A DNA stretch of 64,000 nucleotides from Nocardia jejuensis NBRC 103114 (GCF_001613145.1 NZ_BDBU01000019.1:124001-188000), one strand, 5' to 3'. Numbered from the stretch's first letter, positions 28,152 to 37,478 are shown. Numbers and translations are program-made. The notes: generated from the sequence alone by a model not told the origin.

Positions 28152-28499
28152 TCATGAAATCCCTCATGAAACCCAGATCGATCCTCGGTCAACTATTTTA
28201 CGATCGAGCGCTCCTGCAGAGCGATTCGCGGCCTGGAGCTATCGTGGGAGAAGATATAGCTCTTATGGGCATGAGGCAAATCCCGTTGTTCCCACTGTTG
28301 AGGAGCGGTCATGGAGTTCGTATTTCAGAACGTCCTTCTGTATCCACGGGCGCGACCCTCGACGATTTCCTCGATGAAGAACCAGCGCAGGCGCTATGAT
28401 CCGGTATTATTTCCTCGCGAAAGGCTGTTCTCTCGTGTCGTGGTATTCCACTGGTAATCCCTCCGCCGATCGGTTCGGCGGCACCGTCCAGGTGCCTCG
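28152..28499. promoter_or_regulatory. Divergent control region between methyltransferase and MFS genes
   Basis: 348 bp, AT-richer than average, must carry both promoters. A 7-bp inverted repeat GAGCTAT/ATAGCTC (28236-28242 and 28256-28262) is the only symmetric element noticed and may be an operator. No gene is seen. Confidence 0.4.
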
Positions 28500-29747
28500 G
28501 TGACCGTGTTCGCATGGAGTAATTATCGAGACGTACTCGCGCCCGCCGGAGCAAAGGCGCTAGCAGCGGCAGGCATCCTCTCACGCGCGAGCATTTCCAC
28601 TGTAGGGCTGGGGATTCTTCAACTGGTTTCCGTCACCCGCGGAGGTTATCGCTTCGCTGGACTGATATGCGGTATGTACATGCTGTGTGCTGCGCTGGGC
28701 GCGCTTTTCTGGAGTCGAGTAACCGAATTTCGAGGCCAGAGATGGGTACTGCACCGGACAGCGGCAATTCTCACCGTCGGTACATTCGGTATCCTGTTTT
28801 TCGCAGCTACGGACTCGTCAGTCGCGGATCTCATGCTGGCGGCAGCAATAACCGGGAGTGGCATACCGCCAGTCGGTGCGATGATACGCGCGCGATGGAC
28901 GGTTCTGCATGTGAACACTGCATCTCTGAATGCCGCGTATTCAATGGAATCGTCGCTGGAAGAAATATTGTTCATGACTGGACCACCGATTATGGGGTTC
29001 CTCGATATGGTCAACCCTCATATCGGATTGCCTATGGTTCTGACAATAAATTTGATCGGCATGCTTTGGCTAGCCGCGCAACCCGGCACAGAACCACCCC
29101 TCGACCTCACCGACCACCGCTATCAGAACGCGGTGCTCACGATTCGCGGTATGCCAATACTCTTCGCAACATCGTTCGGTTTCGGTGGAATGCTCGGTGC
29201 CCTCGACGTGGCAGTCATCGCCTTCGCAGTCGCCGCCGGACACGAACCACTTGGCCTTCTGGCTTTGGCACTGTGGGCGACGGCAAGCGCAATCGGCGGG
29301 ATAATCTACGGCGCGATGCGCGACACCATCGCCACCGACAGACGACTCATCGTTGCGGTCACCGGACTGTGGATTGCTGTTCTCCCACTGCTCTTCGTCG
29401 AGGATCTGGGACAACTGATGGTACTGCTCGCGATCGGTGGAACATTCATGGCTCCCGCGATGGCGATCGTGACCGGACTTGCCGCGCAGCTCAGCCCGAA
29501 CCACTCGCTGACCCTTGCTCTGGGGTGGATCTCGGCAGGCACTGGCTTGGGCGTTGCCGCGGGAACCGTGATCCAAGGCTGGATGGATGACATCGTCGAC
29601 CACCAACCGGTGTTCATCGTCTCTGCGGCGTTCGCCTCCCTCTGTGTTCTGATCGCATGGCGAGGTGCACCCTCCTTACGCACACCGGTACTCCACAGAC
29701 GGCTCCTCACGCCCTGGTCCGAAAAGCCGGGACCACCCCGACACTGA
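28500..29747 (+). CDS. MFS transporter
   Basis: The 415-residue protein has about twelve hydrophobic segments in two six-helix halves, with MFS loop motifs (LFWSRVTEFRGQRWVLHRTA between helices 2 and 3, and IIYGAMRDTIATDRRLIVAV in the second half). Conserved ASLNAAYSMESSLEEILFMT after helix 5 is typical of actinobacterial MFS proteins often annotated as exporters. Start is GTG. Moderately low GC in the first half, like the divergent methyltransferase gene. The two genes may form a make-and-export unit; the substrate is unknown. Confidence 0.8.
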   Translation: MTVFAWSNYRDVLAPAGAKALAAAGILSRASISTVGLGILQLVSVTRGGYRFAGLICGMYMLCAALGALFWSRVTEFRGQRWVLHRTAAILTVGTFGILFFAATDSSVADLMLAAAITGSGIPPVGAMIRARWTVLHVNTASLNAAYSMESSLEEILFMTGPPIMGFLDMVNPHIGLPMVLTINLIGMLWLAAQPGTEPPLDLTDHRYQNAVLTIRGMPILFATSFGFGGMLGALDVAVIAFAVAAGHEPLGLLALALWATASAIGGIIYGAMRDTIATDRRLIVAVTGLWIAVLPLLFVEDLGQLMVLLAIGGTFMAPAMAIVTGLAAQLSPNHSLTLALGWISAGTGLGVAAGTVIQGWMDDIVDHQPVFIVSAAFASLCVLIAWRGAPSLRTPVLHRRLLTPWSEKPGPPRH

Positions 29748-29868
29748 ACCGGGCACGCCCACTGCGGTCGACTTTCCTCGCCAACACTCCAAAACCAGGA
29801 GTTCCGGCTACTTCCCAGCGCTGTATGCACGCATCGATCAGACGCGAAGCTACTTGTCGCGGCTGGGA

Positions 29869-31206
29869 ATGCACGCCAACAAAGCCCACGACGTCAAATG
29901 GCATGTTGACCCGGTGAAGGCGAATGTGAAGGCGATAGCGCGCAACCCGAGCGCCCCCGCCAAGGTACTGCTACGGATTCTGGATTCGGGCTGGTCAGGC
30001 GCTGCCGCGGTAATCAGCCGGCCGCACCTTCCCGACACCGTGTACGACGCGGCGATCGCCCACCGCGACCAGGACGTCAGAACCATGCTGGCCAGCAGCG
30101 AGACTGCCCCCGCAGCGCAGCGCGCACGACTGGCCGCAGACCCCAGTACAGCCGTTCGGTTGCACGTCGCCGCAGGTCCGATTCCCGACCACACCCCGGT
30201 CGAGCCGCTACCGGACAAGACATACGCACGACTGATCACCGACCGATCCCCTGCTGTCCGCGCCGCCGCATGCTTGAACTGGCCCGATCCTCCCGTCGCA
30301 ACATTGGACAGGCTGTTGAACGATCCAGATCTCGAAACCCGTACCGTCGCAGCGGCTCGTAGTTGGCGGCGACTGCCGCACCTACTGTCACTGATTGCCA
30401 CCGCGGGACACGCAGCGCTCCACCTCTGGTCCGAACCGATCGCGACCGCCCCACTCACCACCGACGCACTCACCACACTGCTGTCGCACGACGAATGGAT
30501 TCGCCGCCTTCTCGCGGAGAATCCGTACCTGCCGGCAGATATCATCGCCAGACTTGCCGCCGATCAGAATCCCGATGTTCGACTGGCTGTATCGATGCGC
30601 CGTGAATTCAGCGAGAACACGACCCCCGAGCTCGACATGCTGATCGGTCGCGGCGATGAGATCACCCCCGCGTTCTGGCCACGCACCACCACCGATCCAG
30701 CGCTCATGCGCCACGCGGTCGAGTCCACTCATCTCGGACTGCGCCGCAGCGTTGCGTACAACCCTCGACTGTCCCGCACACTGCTCGCGCAACTCGCAGC
30801 AGCAGATGACCCGGAAACTCGACTGATCCTGTGCGAGACGCATCCCCACGCTCCTGCGGACCTGCTCTGGGATGTGCTCCGCGAAAGCCCGACGAGTACA
30901 AGGCGAGAGCTGATCGCCCACCCGAACTTTCCGACCCATCGACTACGCACACTGTTCCACAGCGCTGATGGCTTCGAACGGTCTCTGATCGTGTACGACA
31001 CAGCCGCGTCCGCTGAGCTGATCGAACAACTCAGCTACGACGCTGACCCTCGCGTACGCCGGGCCGCCGCCGGCGACCCGCGACTGAGCATGCTGCGCCT
31101 GTTCGAATTGATCGACGATCCAAGCATCTCCAATGGTGCGGCGGCCAACCCCAACCTGCCCGTCCCGATCATGGAGTTGTTCCTGGCTAGAGCCGGGATC
31201 CGCTGA
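29869..31206 (+). CDS. HEAT/leucine-rich-variant repeat protein
   Basis: The protein (445 residues from the ATG at 29869; frame open to a GTG at 29665 inside the MFS gene) is a solenoid of short helical repeats of about 22-24 residues with a recurring pattern: L-x-x-D-P-x-x-x-V-R-x-x-A-A, for example ITDRSPAVRAAACLN, LNDPDLETRTVAAARSW, LAADQNPDVRLAVSM and DADPRVRRAAAGDPRL. This is the leucine-rich-repeat-variant / HEAT type seen in actinobacterial cytosolic proteins, presumably protein-binding. No catalytic motif, signal peptide or membrane helix. The true start is uncertain because the best start lacks a clear ribosome binding site. Confidence 0.65.
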   Translation: MHANKAHDVKWHVDPVKANVKAIARNPSAPAKVLLRILDSGWSGAAAVISRPHLPDTVYDAAIAHRDQDVRTMLASSETAPAAQRARLAADPSTAVRLHVAAGPIPDHTPVEPLPDKTYARLITDRSPAVRAAACLNWPDPPVATLDRLLNDPDLETRTVAAARSWRRLPHLLSLIATAGHAALHLWSEPIATAPLTTDALTTLLSHDEWIRRLLAENPYLPADIIARLAADQNPDVRLAVSMRREFSENTTPELDMLIGRGDEITPAFWPRTTTDPALMRHAVESTHLGLRRSVAYNPRLSRTLLAQLAAADDPETRLILCETHPHAPADLLWDVLRESPTSTRRELIAHPNFPTHRLRTLFHSADGFERSLIVYDTAASAELIEQLSYDADPRVRRAAAGDPRLSMLRLFELIDDPSISNGAAANPNLPVPIMELFLARAGIR

Positions 31207-32041
31207 ACACTTGGCCGGTACTCGCCACAGTTCCGATGCCGGCGACGAACGACACCCGCAGCATCAAACCACCGAGAGTTCTGCATGCCCCATATCCGGG
31301 CGCCGCGCTCCCTGTTGCACGGCGCCCTAGGCGGATACGACTGTGACACACCCACCGCACACACGTTCATCATGAACAGCCAGCCCACAGGGACCGAGCA
31401 CGGGCGAAATACCCTTTCGCGCCCCACAACAATCCCCAATGTTGGGAAGTCTCGATCGCGGTGCGATCCGCGCCGGCGGCTAAGCTCGCATCAGCACGAG
31501 ATCGATTATCTGCCTAATCATCCCGCGCGCTATGGAAAACACCTCGGGCGCAGCCACGGGAATCCATACCTCCCCAATTGGATCCCCTCCCCGTTGCACC
31601 ACACGCGAGAACAAGCGGATCTCGCGGCGCCCGAGGTGTTCTCTCCGAAAGACACCTATGCAACCACCAACCCACTGGCATCATCGACCGTCGTAACTCC
31701 GTGATTCCATTCAGTTACCAACCCACCTGGGCATCGGCATCGAATCATTCTTCACCATGACACGTTTCAGTGCCCGCGCACTCTGACCGACGGTACCCAT
31801 CGCGTGGTGAAAATCTCGGACAGACTTCGCGGACTGCATCGTGGAAGGTACGGCGAAGATAATCCCTGTCATACGAGCAGAACAGGTTGACGACCAGTTC
31901 GCCTCGACCAGGAACAATCCTCGAGACCGTAGCGCGTCAGCATCGGTCCGATCGGCGCTGTTGATCCATGGGCGAGAGCTTGGCACACGTTCTGTCATGG
32001 AGAGGCACTGGAGTGTTTCCGAGGACCACCGCCGAGTAGAT
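31207..32041. other. 835 bp without a supported gene
   Basis: A minus-strand frame (31711-31998) ends in TGIIFAVPSTMQSAKSVRDF and HHAMGTVGQSARALKR, which has some protein-like character, but it lacks a clear start and family. Otherwise nothing is seen. Confidence 0.35.
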
Positions 32042-32617
32042 CTACGGCTCGAACGTGAGGCCGAACTGTTCACCCAACTGAGTGAGCACATCCGGGTCTC
32101 CGAAAACCGCTTCCGCGCTGAGGTCACTGCCCGAGCACTCCACGGAACAGAATTGCTCTACCGTGCCGGTGGGGATAGTGGTGAGATTCGTCGCGAAAGT
32201 CAACGTCGCCTCCTCGTCCTCATCGTCTCCAGGATGCACCGGCCAGGATTGCGGGATGCCGTTACAGTCGAACTGAAGCGTCGAATCCGGGTCACTGTCA
32301 ACCAGTCGGACATTACTGATAATCAACTTTCCGCGAGTACAGGCCGCGATCATTTGCAGTTCCGCGTTGTATCGCTCCCGCCGCTCGCCGAGGCTGCACC
32401 TGCTGAGACCGCTGAACGCCTTGTGATCAAGCGTGTAGCGGAACCCCAGCGCGTCGAGAATTTCGAGAACGGCGCTCTGCTCTGTGTCCCCGTACTCGTC
32501 CAACAGATCATCGAGAGCATCGCTCAGCAACGCATTCTGTGCGGCACTGTCCAGATCGACAAGCCCCAGGTCGACAACCAGGTCGATGATTTCTCGGACC
32601 GTGCGTTCAAGACCCAT
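32042..32617 (-). CDS. Acidic hypothetical protein (191 aa)
   Basis: The product is strongly acidic, starting MGLERTVREIIDLVVDLGLV with a run of Asp/Glu-rich helices (DALDDLLDEYGDTEQSAVLE), a middle region with RGKLIISNVRLVDSDPDS and an end with several beta strands. Four cysteines are spread through it. There is no signal peptide or membrane helix. No family is recognised. Composition and strand match the DUF397 genes upstream on the same strand, but a 345-base gap separates them. It could be an inhibitor or immunity-type protein, but nothing shows this. Confidence 0.45.
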   Translation of the reverse strand: MGLERTVREIIDLVVDLGLVDLDSAAQNALLSDALDDLLDEYGDTEQSAVLEILDALGFRYTLDHKAFSGLSRCSLGERRERYNAELQMIAACTRGKLIISNVRLVDSDPDSTLQFDCNGIPQSWPVHPGDDEDEEATLTFATNLTTIPTGTVEQFCSVECSGSDLSAEAVFGDPDVLTQLGEQFGLTFEP

Positions 32618-32962
32618 CGAGGCCTCCTATGGTCAGGATCAGGCGGTAGCGAGGCGAGAGTATCGGCTCGCTACCTCTCGACCACCAGAGTCTGCTCCCA
32701 CCACTGGGACGCGCTGCACACCCTGCCACACACGCGTTCGAACACGATCTGCTCGACACCCTCGTCGATCCATGCGTGCCGCGGCCGAAGCAGACATCGA
32801 ACAACCTCGCAACCACCGCGCTCACATCATGACCGCGTACTAGCCGGATCAGCACAGCACTGACCAGAATCGACGCCCAGTTGATCCGAGCCGGTCCAGA
32901 AACGCGGCAGCAAAGCCCGAAGCAGCGCCCGTCACCATCAACGAGCGCCACCCCGAGCTCCT

Positions 32963-33187
32963 CTATAGTTCGGGAAGATCGAATTCTCCACCTTCGACAC
33001 CGGATAAGAATGCAGCCCACTCACCCGGAGTGAAGATCAGCACACCCCCGAGAGGGTTCCTGGAGTCACGCACAGCCTTGCAACCGTTTTCGAGCTTCGC
33101 TACCTCGATGGCAGGCCCTGCACCACCGCCTACCGAACTTCGGAGCCATACAGCGTTCTCGAGATCGGCGTTCATTTCGTTCGGCAT
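32963..33187 (-). CDS. DUF397 protein
   Basis: From the ATG at 33187 the 74-residue product has the DUF397 pattern: WLRSSVGGGAGPAIEVAKLE, then AVRDSRNPLGGVLIFTPGEW and AAFLSGVEGGEFDLPEL. DUF397 proteins are small actinobacterial partners of XRE-type (DUF5753) regulators such as the BldB-associated and AbaA-like pairs, and act in development or antibiotic control. It is the downstream member of a tandem pair. The ribosome binding site is a weak GGGA. Confidence 0.8.
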   Translation of the reverse strand: MPNEMNADLENAVWLRSSVGGGAGPAIEVAKLENGCKAVRDSRNPLGGVLIFTPGEWAAFLSGVEGGEFDLPEL

Positions 33188-33213
33188 CGATAAGTCCCGG
33201 AGCGAGTGTGGTG

Positions 33214-33432
33214 TCAGTGAAACTGATTGTCTCGAGCACCGGCAAGGAAGTTCTCCCACTGATCGGGTTCGAATACCAGCATCGGACCACCGGGATCCTT
33301 CGAGTCACGCATCGCGATCCGCCGGCCCGATACATGTGCAACCTCGACGCACTGCGAATTAGCCAGACTTCTATCAGCCTTGAACCAGATCAACTGAAGC
33401 AATTCAGCGATGAGAATTTCTGTGCTGTACAT
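33214..33432 (-). CDS. DUF397 protein, tandem copy
   Basis: The 72-residue product shows the same family pattern: WFKADRSLANSQCVEVAHVS, then IAMRDSKDPGGPMLVFEPDQ and WENFLAGARDNQF. It lies 26 bases upstream of the other DUF397 gene on the same strand, so the two are a tandem duplication. The start codon is used at 33432; the N-terminal ten residues do not match the family and a start further in is possible. An XRE regulator gene would normally precede it, but only a possible relic is present. Confidence 0.75.
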   Translation of the reverse strand: MYSTEILIAELLQLIWFKADRSLANSQCVEVAHVSGRRIAMRDSKDPGGPMLVFEPDQWENFLAGARDNQFH

Positions 33433-33453
33433 GACAACCTTCCTATTGTTACC

Positions 33454-33708
33454 TTACAACGACAACGTCAAAGTACGGTCACCGAGAAACCATTCCGCAC
33501 ACAAATAATGCAATCGCTGCATCATTCTGATCGTGGCGCAGCGCCGTGAACGGGTAGTCGACACGTCGAGCTCGTCTCTTCGCGACAGACTCGCAAACAA
33601 TCGGCAATAGAGATTCACCGCCTCCGCGCTGTACCGCATCGTCTCTGTCCCTCGTCGCTCCGTGGCATCTCCGCTCGCACACAGTGCCATGTCGGGTCGG
33701 AGTCGCAA
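33454..33708 (-). pseudogene. Possible relic of an XRE/DUF5753 regulator
   Basis: A short frame holds MRYSAEAVNLYCRLFASLSR followed by RDELD, which resembles the C-terminal helix of XRE-DUF5753 regulators (x-V-x-x-Y-x-x-x-F-x-x-L-x-x-x-A-L-S-x-x-E). No helix-turn-helix is found upstream. The call rests mainly on position before two DUF397 genes. The remaining sequence to 34112 holds nothing I can support. Confidence 0.3.
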
Positions 33709-34112
33709 CGCAGACTGCCGTCCACGACAAGCAAGGAGTCGATCAGGAGTCGATCACTCGAGACGCTGAAGCAGGATTCCCTATATCGTACCAACGATGC
33801 CGTGAAAGATTCAGAATTTCATAGCGCTCGCTATTCATGGTCGGTTAGGAACCGGAGCGCGCATAACCACGATCAACAACAGACCTCACCGCCGGGTGAC
33901 ATGAACATGACGAGACTGCTGCGCGCATACGATATTCGATCCAAACTGCTTCCATACCCGCGCGTCGGTGCGACGGACACGATCAGCGCGCACGATACGA
34001 GCCACCAGAACTCGGCCGCACTGCCCGCGGCAGAACGCCAGCCCCGGTGAAGCCATCTGCGGGCCGTCACCGCTCCGCCCGCACACCCGCGAGCAACCCG
34101 ACCGCAGACCTT

Positions 34113-35297
34113 TCAACGTGCCCGACCGGAAGGAACGACGCGCCCGGCCACGTCACCGAAGCCGATACGCCGCCCCCGCGCCCCTGGAGCCGTTGCCGTG
34201 ATCACCACCTCGTCACCGTCCTGCACGAAGGTTCGTACCTCCTCCCCGACGATGATCGGTTCGCTACCACCCCAACTCAATTCGATGAACGCGCCACGAT
34301 CGCTTCTTGCCGGACCGGATATGGTGCCGGACGCGAAGAAGTCCCCTGTTCGCGTCGATGCACCGTTGCTCGTCATGTGCGCAAGCATCTGCGCAGGCGA
34401 CCAATACATCAGGCCATAGCGTGGATGTGCCACCTCGTATCCATTCCAGGAAACTGTCAACTCGACATCGAGCGCCCACGACCGCGACTCCCGCAGATAC
34501 GGCAGCGGCACGGGATCCTGCCCAGGCCCCTCGACTCTGGCATTGTCGAGGGCGAGCAGTGGAACGACCCATGATGAGATCGATGTGGCAAAGCTCTTAC
34601 CGAGAAACGGACCCAACGGCACGTACTCCCACGCCTGGATATCGCGAGCGGACCAATCGTTGACGAGCACGGCACCGAAGACATGCTCGGCGAACTCATC
34701 AGGTCCGATCGGTTGTCCTATCGGGGAGGGCGTTCCTACGACGAACCCCATCTCCGCTTCGATGTCCAGTTGCGCCGTCGGCCCGAACTCCGGGTACGCG
34801 CCGGCGCCAAGCCTGCGCTGACCAGTCGGTCGAACGATCGGCGTGCCCGACACCACGATTGTGCCCGACCGGCCGTGATACCCGACCGGCAGGTGTTTCC
34901 AATTCGGTAGCAGCGGCTCAGTGCCCGGACGGAACAACCTGCCCAAGTTACTCGCGTGATGTTCGGATGCATAGAAATCGACGTAGTCCGCAACCTCGAA
35001 CGGCAGATGTAATGTCACGCAATCGATCCCATGCACCGACTCGGCAGGCAACGACTCGGACTCGATCAGATCGGTGAGCTGTTCACGCACCTCCACCCAA
35101 CGCGCACGCCCTTGGGCCATGAACGCATTGAGCGTAGGACTGTCGAAGACCGGGTCGTCCAAAGCCGTACGCAGATCGATGACATGCTCCCCGAAACGGA
35201 CACCGATCCTGCGCGCGCCCCCACCGATCGAAAAAGCGCCATACGGGAGATTGTCGATTCCGAAGACAGTGTCGTGGGAGAATTCGATTGCGGTCAT
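34113..35297 (-). CDS. fahA: Fumarylacetoacetase
   Basis: The 394-residue enzyme cleaves fumarylacetoacetate to fumarate and acetoacetate, the last step of the homogentisate pathway. Family stretches include the N-terminal domain (FGIDNLPYGAFSIGG), VDFYASEHHASNLGRLFRPG with metal-site residues, LPVGYHGRSGTIVVSGTPIV, AEMGFVVGTPSPIGQPI, VLVNDWSARDIQAWEYVPLG, and NGASTRTGDFFASGTISGP. Length is close to typical (about 420). The ATG overlaps the stop of the upstream gene in an ATGA, so it is translated as the third gene of the hmgA operon. Confidence 0.95.
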   Translation of the reverse strand: MTAIEFSHDTVFGIDNLPYGAFSIGGGARRIGVRFGEHVIDLRTALDDPVFDSPTLNAFMAQGRARWVEVREQLTDLIESESLPAESVHGIDCVTLHLPFEVADYVDFYASEHHASNLGRLFRPGTEPLLPNWKHLPVGYHGRSGTIVVSGTPIVRPTGQRRLGAGAYPEFGPTAQLDIEAEMGFVVGTPSPIGQPIGPDEFAEHVFGAVLVNDWSARDIQAWEYVPLGPFLGKSFATSISSWVVPLLALDNARVEGPGQDPVPLPYLRESRSWALDVELTVSWNGYEVAHPRYGLMYWSPAQMLAHMTSNGASTRTGDFFASGTISGPARSDRGAFIELSWGGSEPIIVGEEVRTFVQDGDEVVITATAPGARGRRIGFGDVAGRVVPSGRAR

Positions 35298-36181
35298 CGC
35301 TCATCCTGCAGGGGAGGGTCCGTCGGTAGAACGAGGGCATCGACCAGTCCGAACCGGACCAGGTCGGTCAGCGGATCGAGGACACTGCACGTACCGAAGG
35401 AACGAAACTGGCTGCGCACGCGCACGACCCGTGCCGGCGGGATTTCGGCCACCGCTGCGGCGAGGTCGGTCTCGTCCCGGTTGGCGAGAATTGTCTCGAG
35501 GTCAGCGTCGCTGGCCCCACCATCGGCCGCGTCGACCGCCGCGATGAGGTTCAAGAAGCCGTGTTGCTCGAATCCTGTACCAGGATCGGTGTTCCGGACA
35601 GCGTGATGCAAACCTGCAGTCGCTTTGAAAACGAGACCACGACGCACGGCGAACCCGACAGCGGCTGCGAGTTCCGCTTCACCGGGATAGAGCTCGGCAC
35701 GGACACCGCCGGTACGGAACTTGCCCCGGACATCGGACTCCGCCAGTGCCGCAATCACTGTGTTGCACCGCTGGTCGCGAGGTATCTCGACGAACGCGAC
35801 CACATCCTCGGGTAAGTCATCTGCCATCGCGACGACGACCTCCTCGATCGACACCTCCTTCGGCAGACCCACCTCGACCGCCGCGACGCACAGTCCGGGA
35901 ACCCGCGCGGCAGCAGCCAAAGAGCGTGCGACACCACCAGGCCCCTCGGGAAAGGTCAACGACACCCGAACTCGGCCAGCATCGGCGGAGCCGCTGCACA
36001 GAGCCGACAGTTCCCCGAGTCGTGCGGCAGGTATGACCAAAGGACCGGTGAACCGCGCCAGCGCGCCGTGACTATAGTGCCGATACGCTGCTACCGCTCG
36101 ATCCATCGGCGAATCGCCCGGCGGGAACAATGCCGCATCATCGAACATCGCATCGAAAACCGCTGTGTGCGAGAACGTCAT
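35294..36181 (-). CDS. Unknown conserved protein of the homogentisate operon; candidate maleylacetoacetate isomerase substitute
   Basis: The 295-residue product starts MTFSHTAVFDAMFDDAALFP followed by PGDSPMDRAVAAYR, and contains FTGPLVIPAARLGEL, SLTFPEGPGG, VAAVEVGLPKEVSIEEVVVA and AGLHHAVRNTD near the C-terminal third. It looks like a soluble alpha/beta protein; no signal peptide or membrane helix. I do not recognise a named family. It has ATGA overlaps with both neighbours: its ATG overlaps the HGD stop and its stop overlaps the FAH start. The pathway between these two enzymes needs maleylacetoacetate to fumarylacetoacetate isomerisation, and no glutathione- or mycothiol-dependent isomerase gene is seen in the region. 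That role is an inference from position only. Confidence 0.7.
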   Translation of the reverse strand: MTFSHTAVFDAMFDDAALFPPGDSPMDRAVAAYRHYSHGALARFTGPLVIPAARLGELSALCSGSADAGRVRVSLTFPEGPGGVARSLAAAARVPGLCVAAVEVGLPKEVSIEEVVVAMADDLPEDVVAFVEIPRDQRCNTVIAALAESDVRGKFRTGGVRAELYPGEAELAAAVGFAVRRGLVFKATAGLHHAVRNTDPGTGFEQHGFLNLIAAVDAADGGASDADLETILANRDETDLAAAVAEIPPARVVRVRSQFRSFGTCSVLDPLTDLVRFGLVDALVLPTDPPLQDER

Positions 36182-37377
36182 GACTGCGGACCCCGACCTG
36201 CCCACGACCACGCGTACGAGGAATCGTCACACTCGAGTGCGCCTTCACCGAGCTCGAGCGGATGGAACGTGTCGACCATGATGGCCAACTCGTCGAAGAA
36301 CTCGACACCCACACTCGCCTCGTACGCACCGCGCTGAGGACCGTGCGAGTGCCCGCCGGGATGAACAGAGACCGATCCGGGACCGATCCCGGATCCCTTT
36401 CGGGCCGCGTAATCCCCACCGACGTAGAACATCACCTCATCGGAATCGACGTTCGAATGGTAATACGGCACCGGTACCGACAAGGGGTGATAGTCGACCT
36501 TACGAGGCACGAAATTGCAGATGACGAAAGACTGCGCCTCGAACACCTGGTGTGCCGGCGGAGGCTGATGCACCCGCCCGGTGATCGGCTCGAAATCCGA
36601 GACGTGAAACGAGTAGGGGTACAAGCACCCGTCCCACCCCACCACATCGAACGGATGATCAGCATAGACGTACCGAGTGCCCGTGATGCCGCGCGAGCTG
36701 CGATGTTTGAGCAACACCTCGATATCCGTCCCACTGCGTGTGAGGGTGTCGACCGGCCCGTGCAGGTCTCGTTCGCAGTAGGGTGCGTTCTCGAGCAGTT
36801 GGCCGAATCGGGACAGATATCGTTTCGGGGGCACGATATGACTGCTCGCCTCGATCATGTAGGCGCGCAACGGTCCATCCGGACCAGGCAACCATCGATG
36901 AGTGGTCGCGCACGGGATCAACACATAGTCGCCCTCCACCACCTCGATGGCACCGAACACCGTTTCCACCACTGCGCTGCCCGATTCCACAAATACCAGT
37001 TCGTCGCCGATCGCATTGCGGTAGAGCGGCGAATCCCGCTGCGCCACCACGTAAGAGATGCGGACATCGGCGTTGCCGAGGATGAGACGCCGGCCCGTGA
37101 CCGCGTCGCTCGCGCTCGCGGTCGCCGGGGGGAACAACTCGTGCAGCCGCAGATGCCGGGGCGTGAGGGGGTGATTGGGCGTGGTCGTCTGCTCTGGCAC
37201 CTCCCATGGAGTCGCATCCACGATGGCAGACGGGATTCGCTGGTGGTAGAGCAGTGACGAGTCACCCGAGAATCCTTCCTCCCCCATCAGTTCCTCGTAG
37301 TACAGCCGCCCATCGCCAGAGCGATGTTGGGTATGTCGCTTGGGAGGGATGGACCCGAGTTTCCGGTAGTGCGCCAC
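36178..37377 (-). CDS. hmgA: Homogentisate 1,2-dioxygenase
   Basis: The 399-residue Fe(II) enzyme opens the ring of homogentisate to maleylacetoacetate. Visible signatures: RHTQHRSGDGRLYYEELMGE near the N-terminus, GDYVLIPCATTHRWLP, the metal region PVPYYHSNVDSDEVMFYVGG (His and Glu ligands) and SVHPGGHSHGPQRG (third His). Start was set at the GTG at 37377, which follows GGAG at six bases; the upstream extension to 37437 looks non-coding. First gene of the HGD-unknown-FAH operon. A TAGTT-N8-AACTA palindrome lies 49 bases upstream, between it and the MarR gene, and is the likely control site. Confidence 0.95.
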   Translation of the reverse strand: MAHYRKLGSIPPKRHTQHRSGDGRLYYEELMGEEGFSGDSSLLYHQRIPSAIVDATPWEVPEQTTTPNHPLTPRHLRLHELFPPATASASDAVTGRRLILGNADVRISYVVAQRDSPLYRNAIGDELVFVESGSAVVETVFGAIEVVEGDYVLIPCATTHRWLPGPDGPLRAYMIEASSHIVPPKRYLSRFGQLLENAPYCERDLHGPVDTLTRSGTDIEVLLKHRSSRGITGTRYVYADHPFDVVGWDGCLYPYSFHVSDFEPITGRVHQPPPAHQVFEAQSFVICNFVPRKVDYHPLSVPVPYYHSNVDSDEVMFYVGGDYAARKGSGIGPGSVSVHPGGHSHGPQRGAYEASVGVEFFDELAIMVDTFHPLELGEGALECDDSSYAWSWAGRGPQS

Positions 37378-37425
37378 AGTGGCTCCTCGATGGACGACAG
37401 CGCGCGGATCAGACCTACGGCCGTA

Positions 37426-37443
37426 TAGTTCATACATTAACTA
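37426..37443. promoter_or_regulatory. Predicted MarR operator upstream of hmgA
   Basis: TAGTT (37426-37430) and AACTA (37439-37443) are separated by CATACATT. The same layout appears before the MarR gene. It stands out as AT-rich sequence in the gap between marR and hmgA. Confidence 0.6.
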
Positions 37444-37478
37444 ATAATCGGAGCTGGCAACAGACTTCTGATAGTGAG

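Noticed and set aside
21911..29747. A staphylopine-like metallophore cluster (histidine chemistry, methyltransferase-fold enzyme, MFS exporter)
   Set aside because: No opine dehydrogenase, nicotianamine-synthase-like or histidine racemase gene is seen, and the decarboxylase would destroy the histidine carboxylate needed.
35294..36181. Known maleylacetoacetate isomerase (GST-type or mycothiol DinB-type)
   Set aside because: No GST signature (SSCxWRVR-like) or DinB His triad pattern is visible. Any isomerase role would be by an unrecognised fold.
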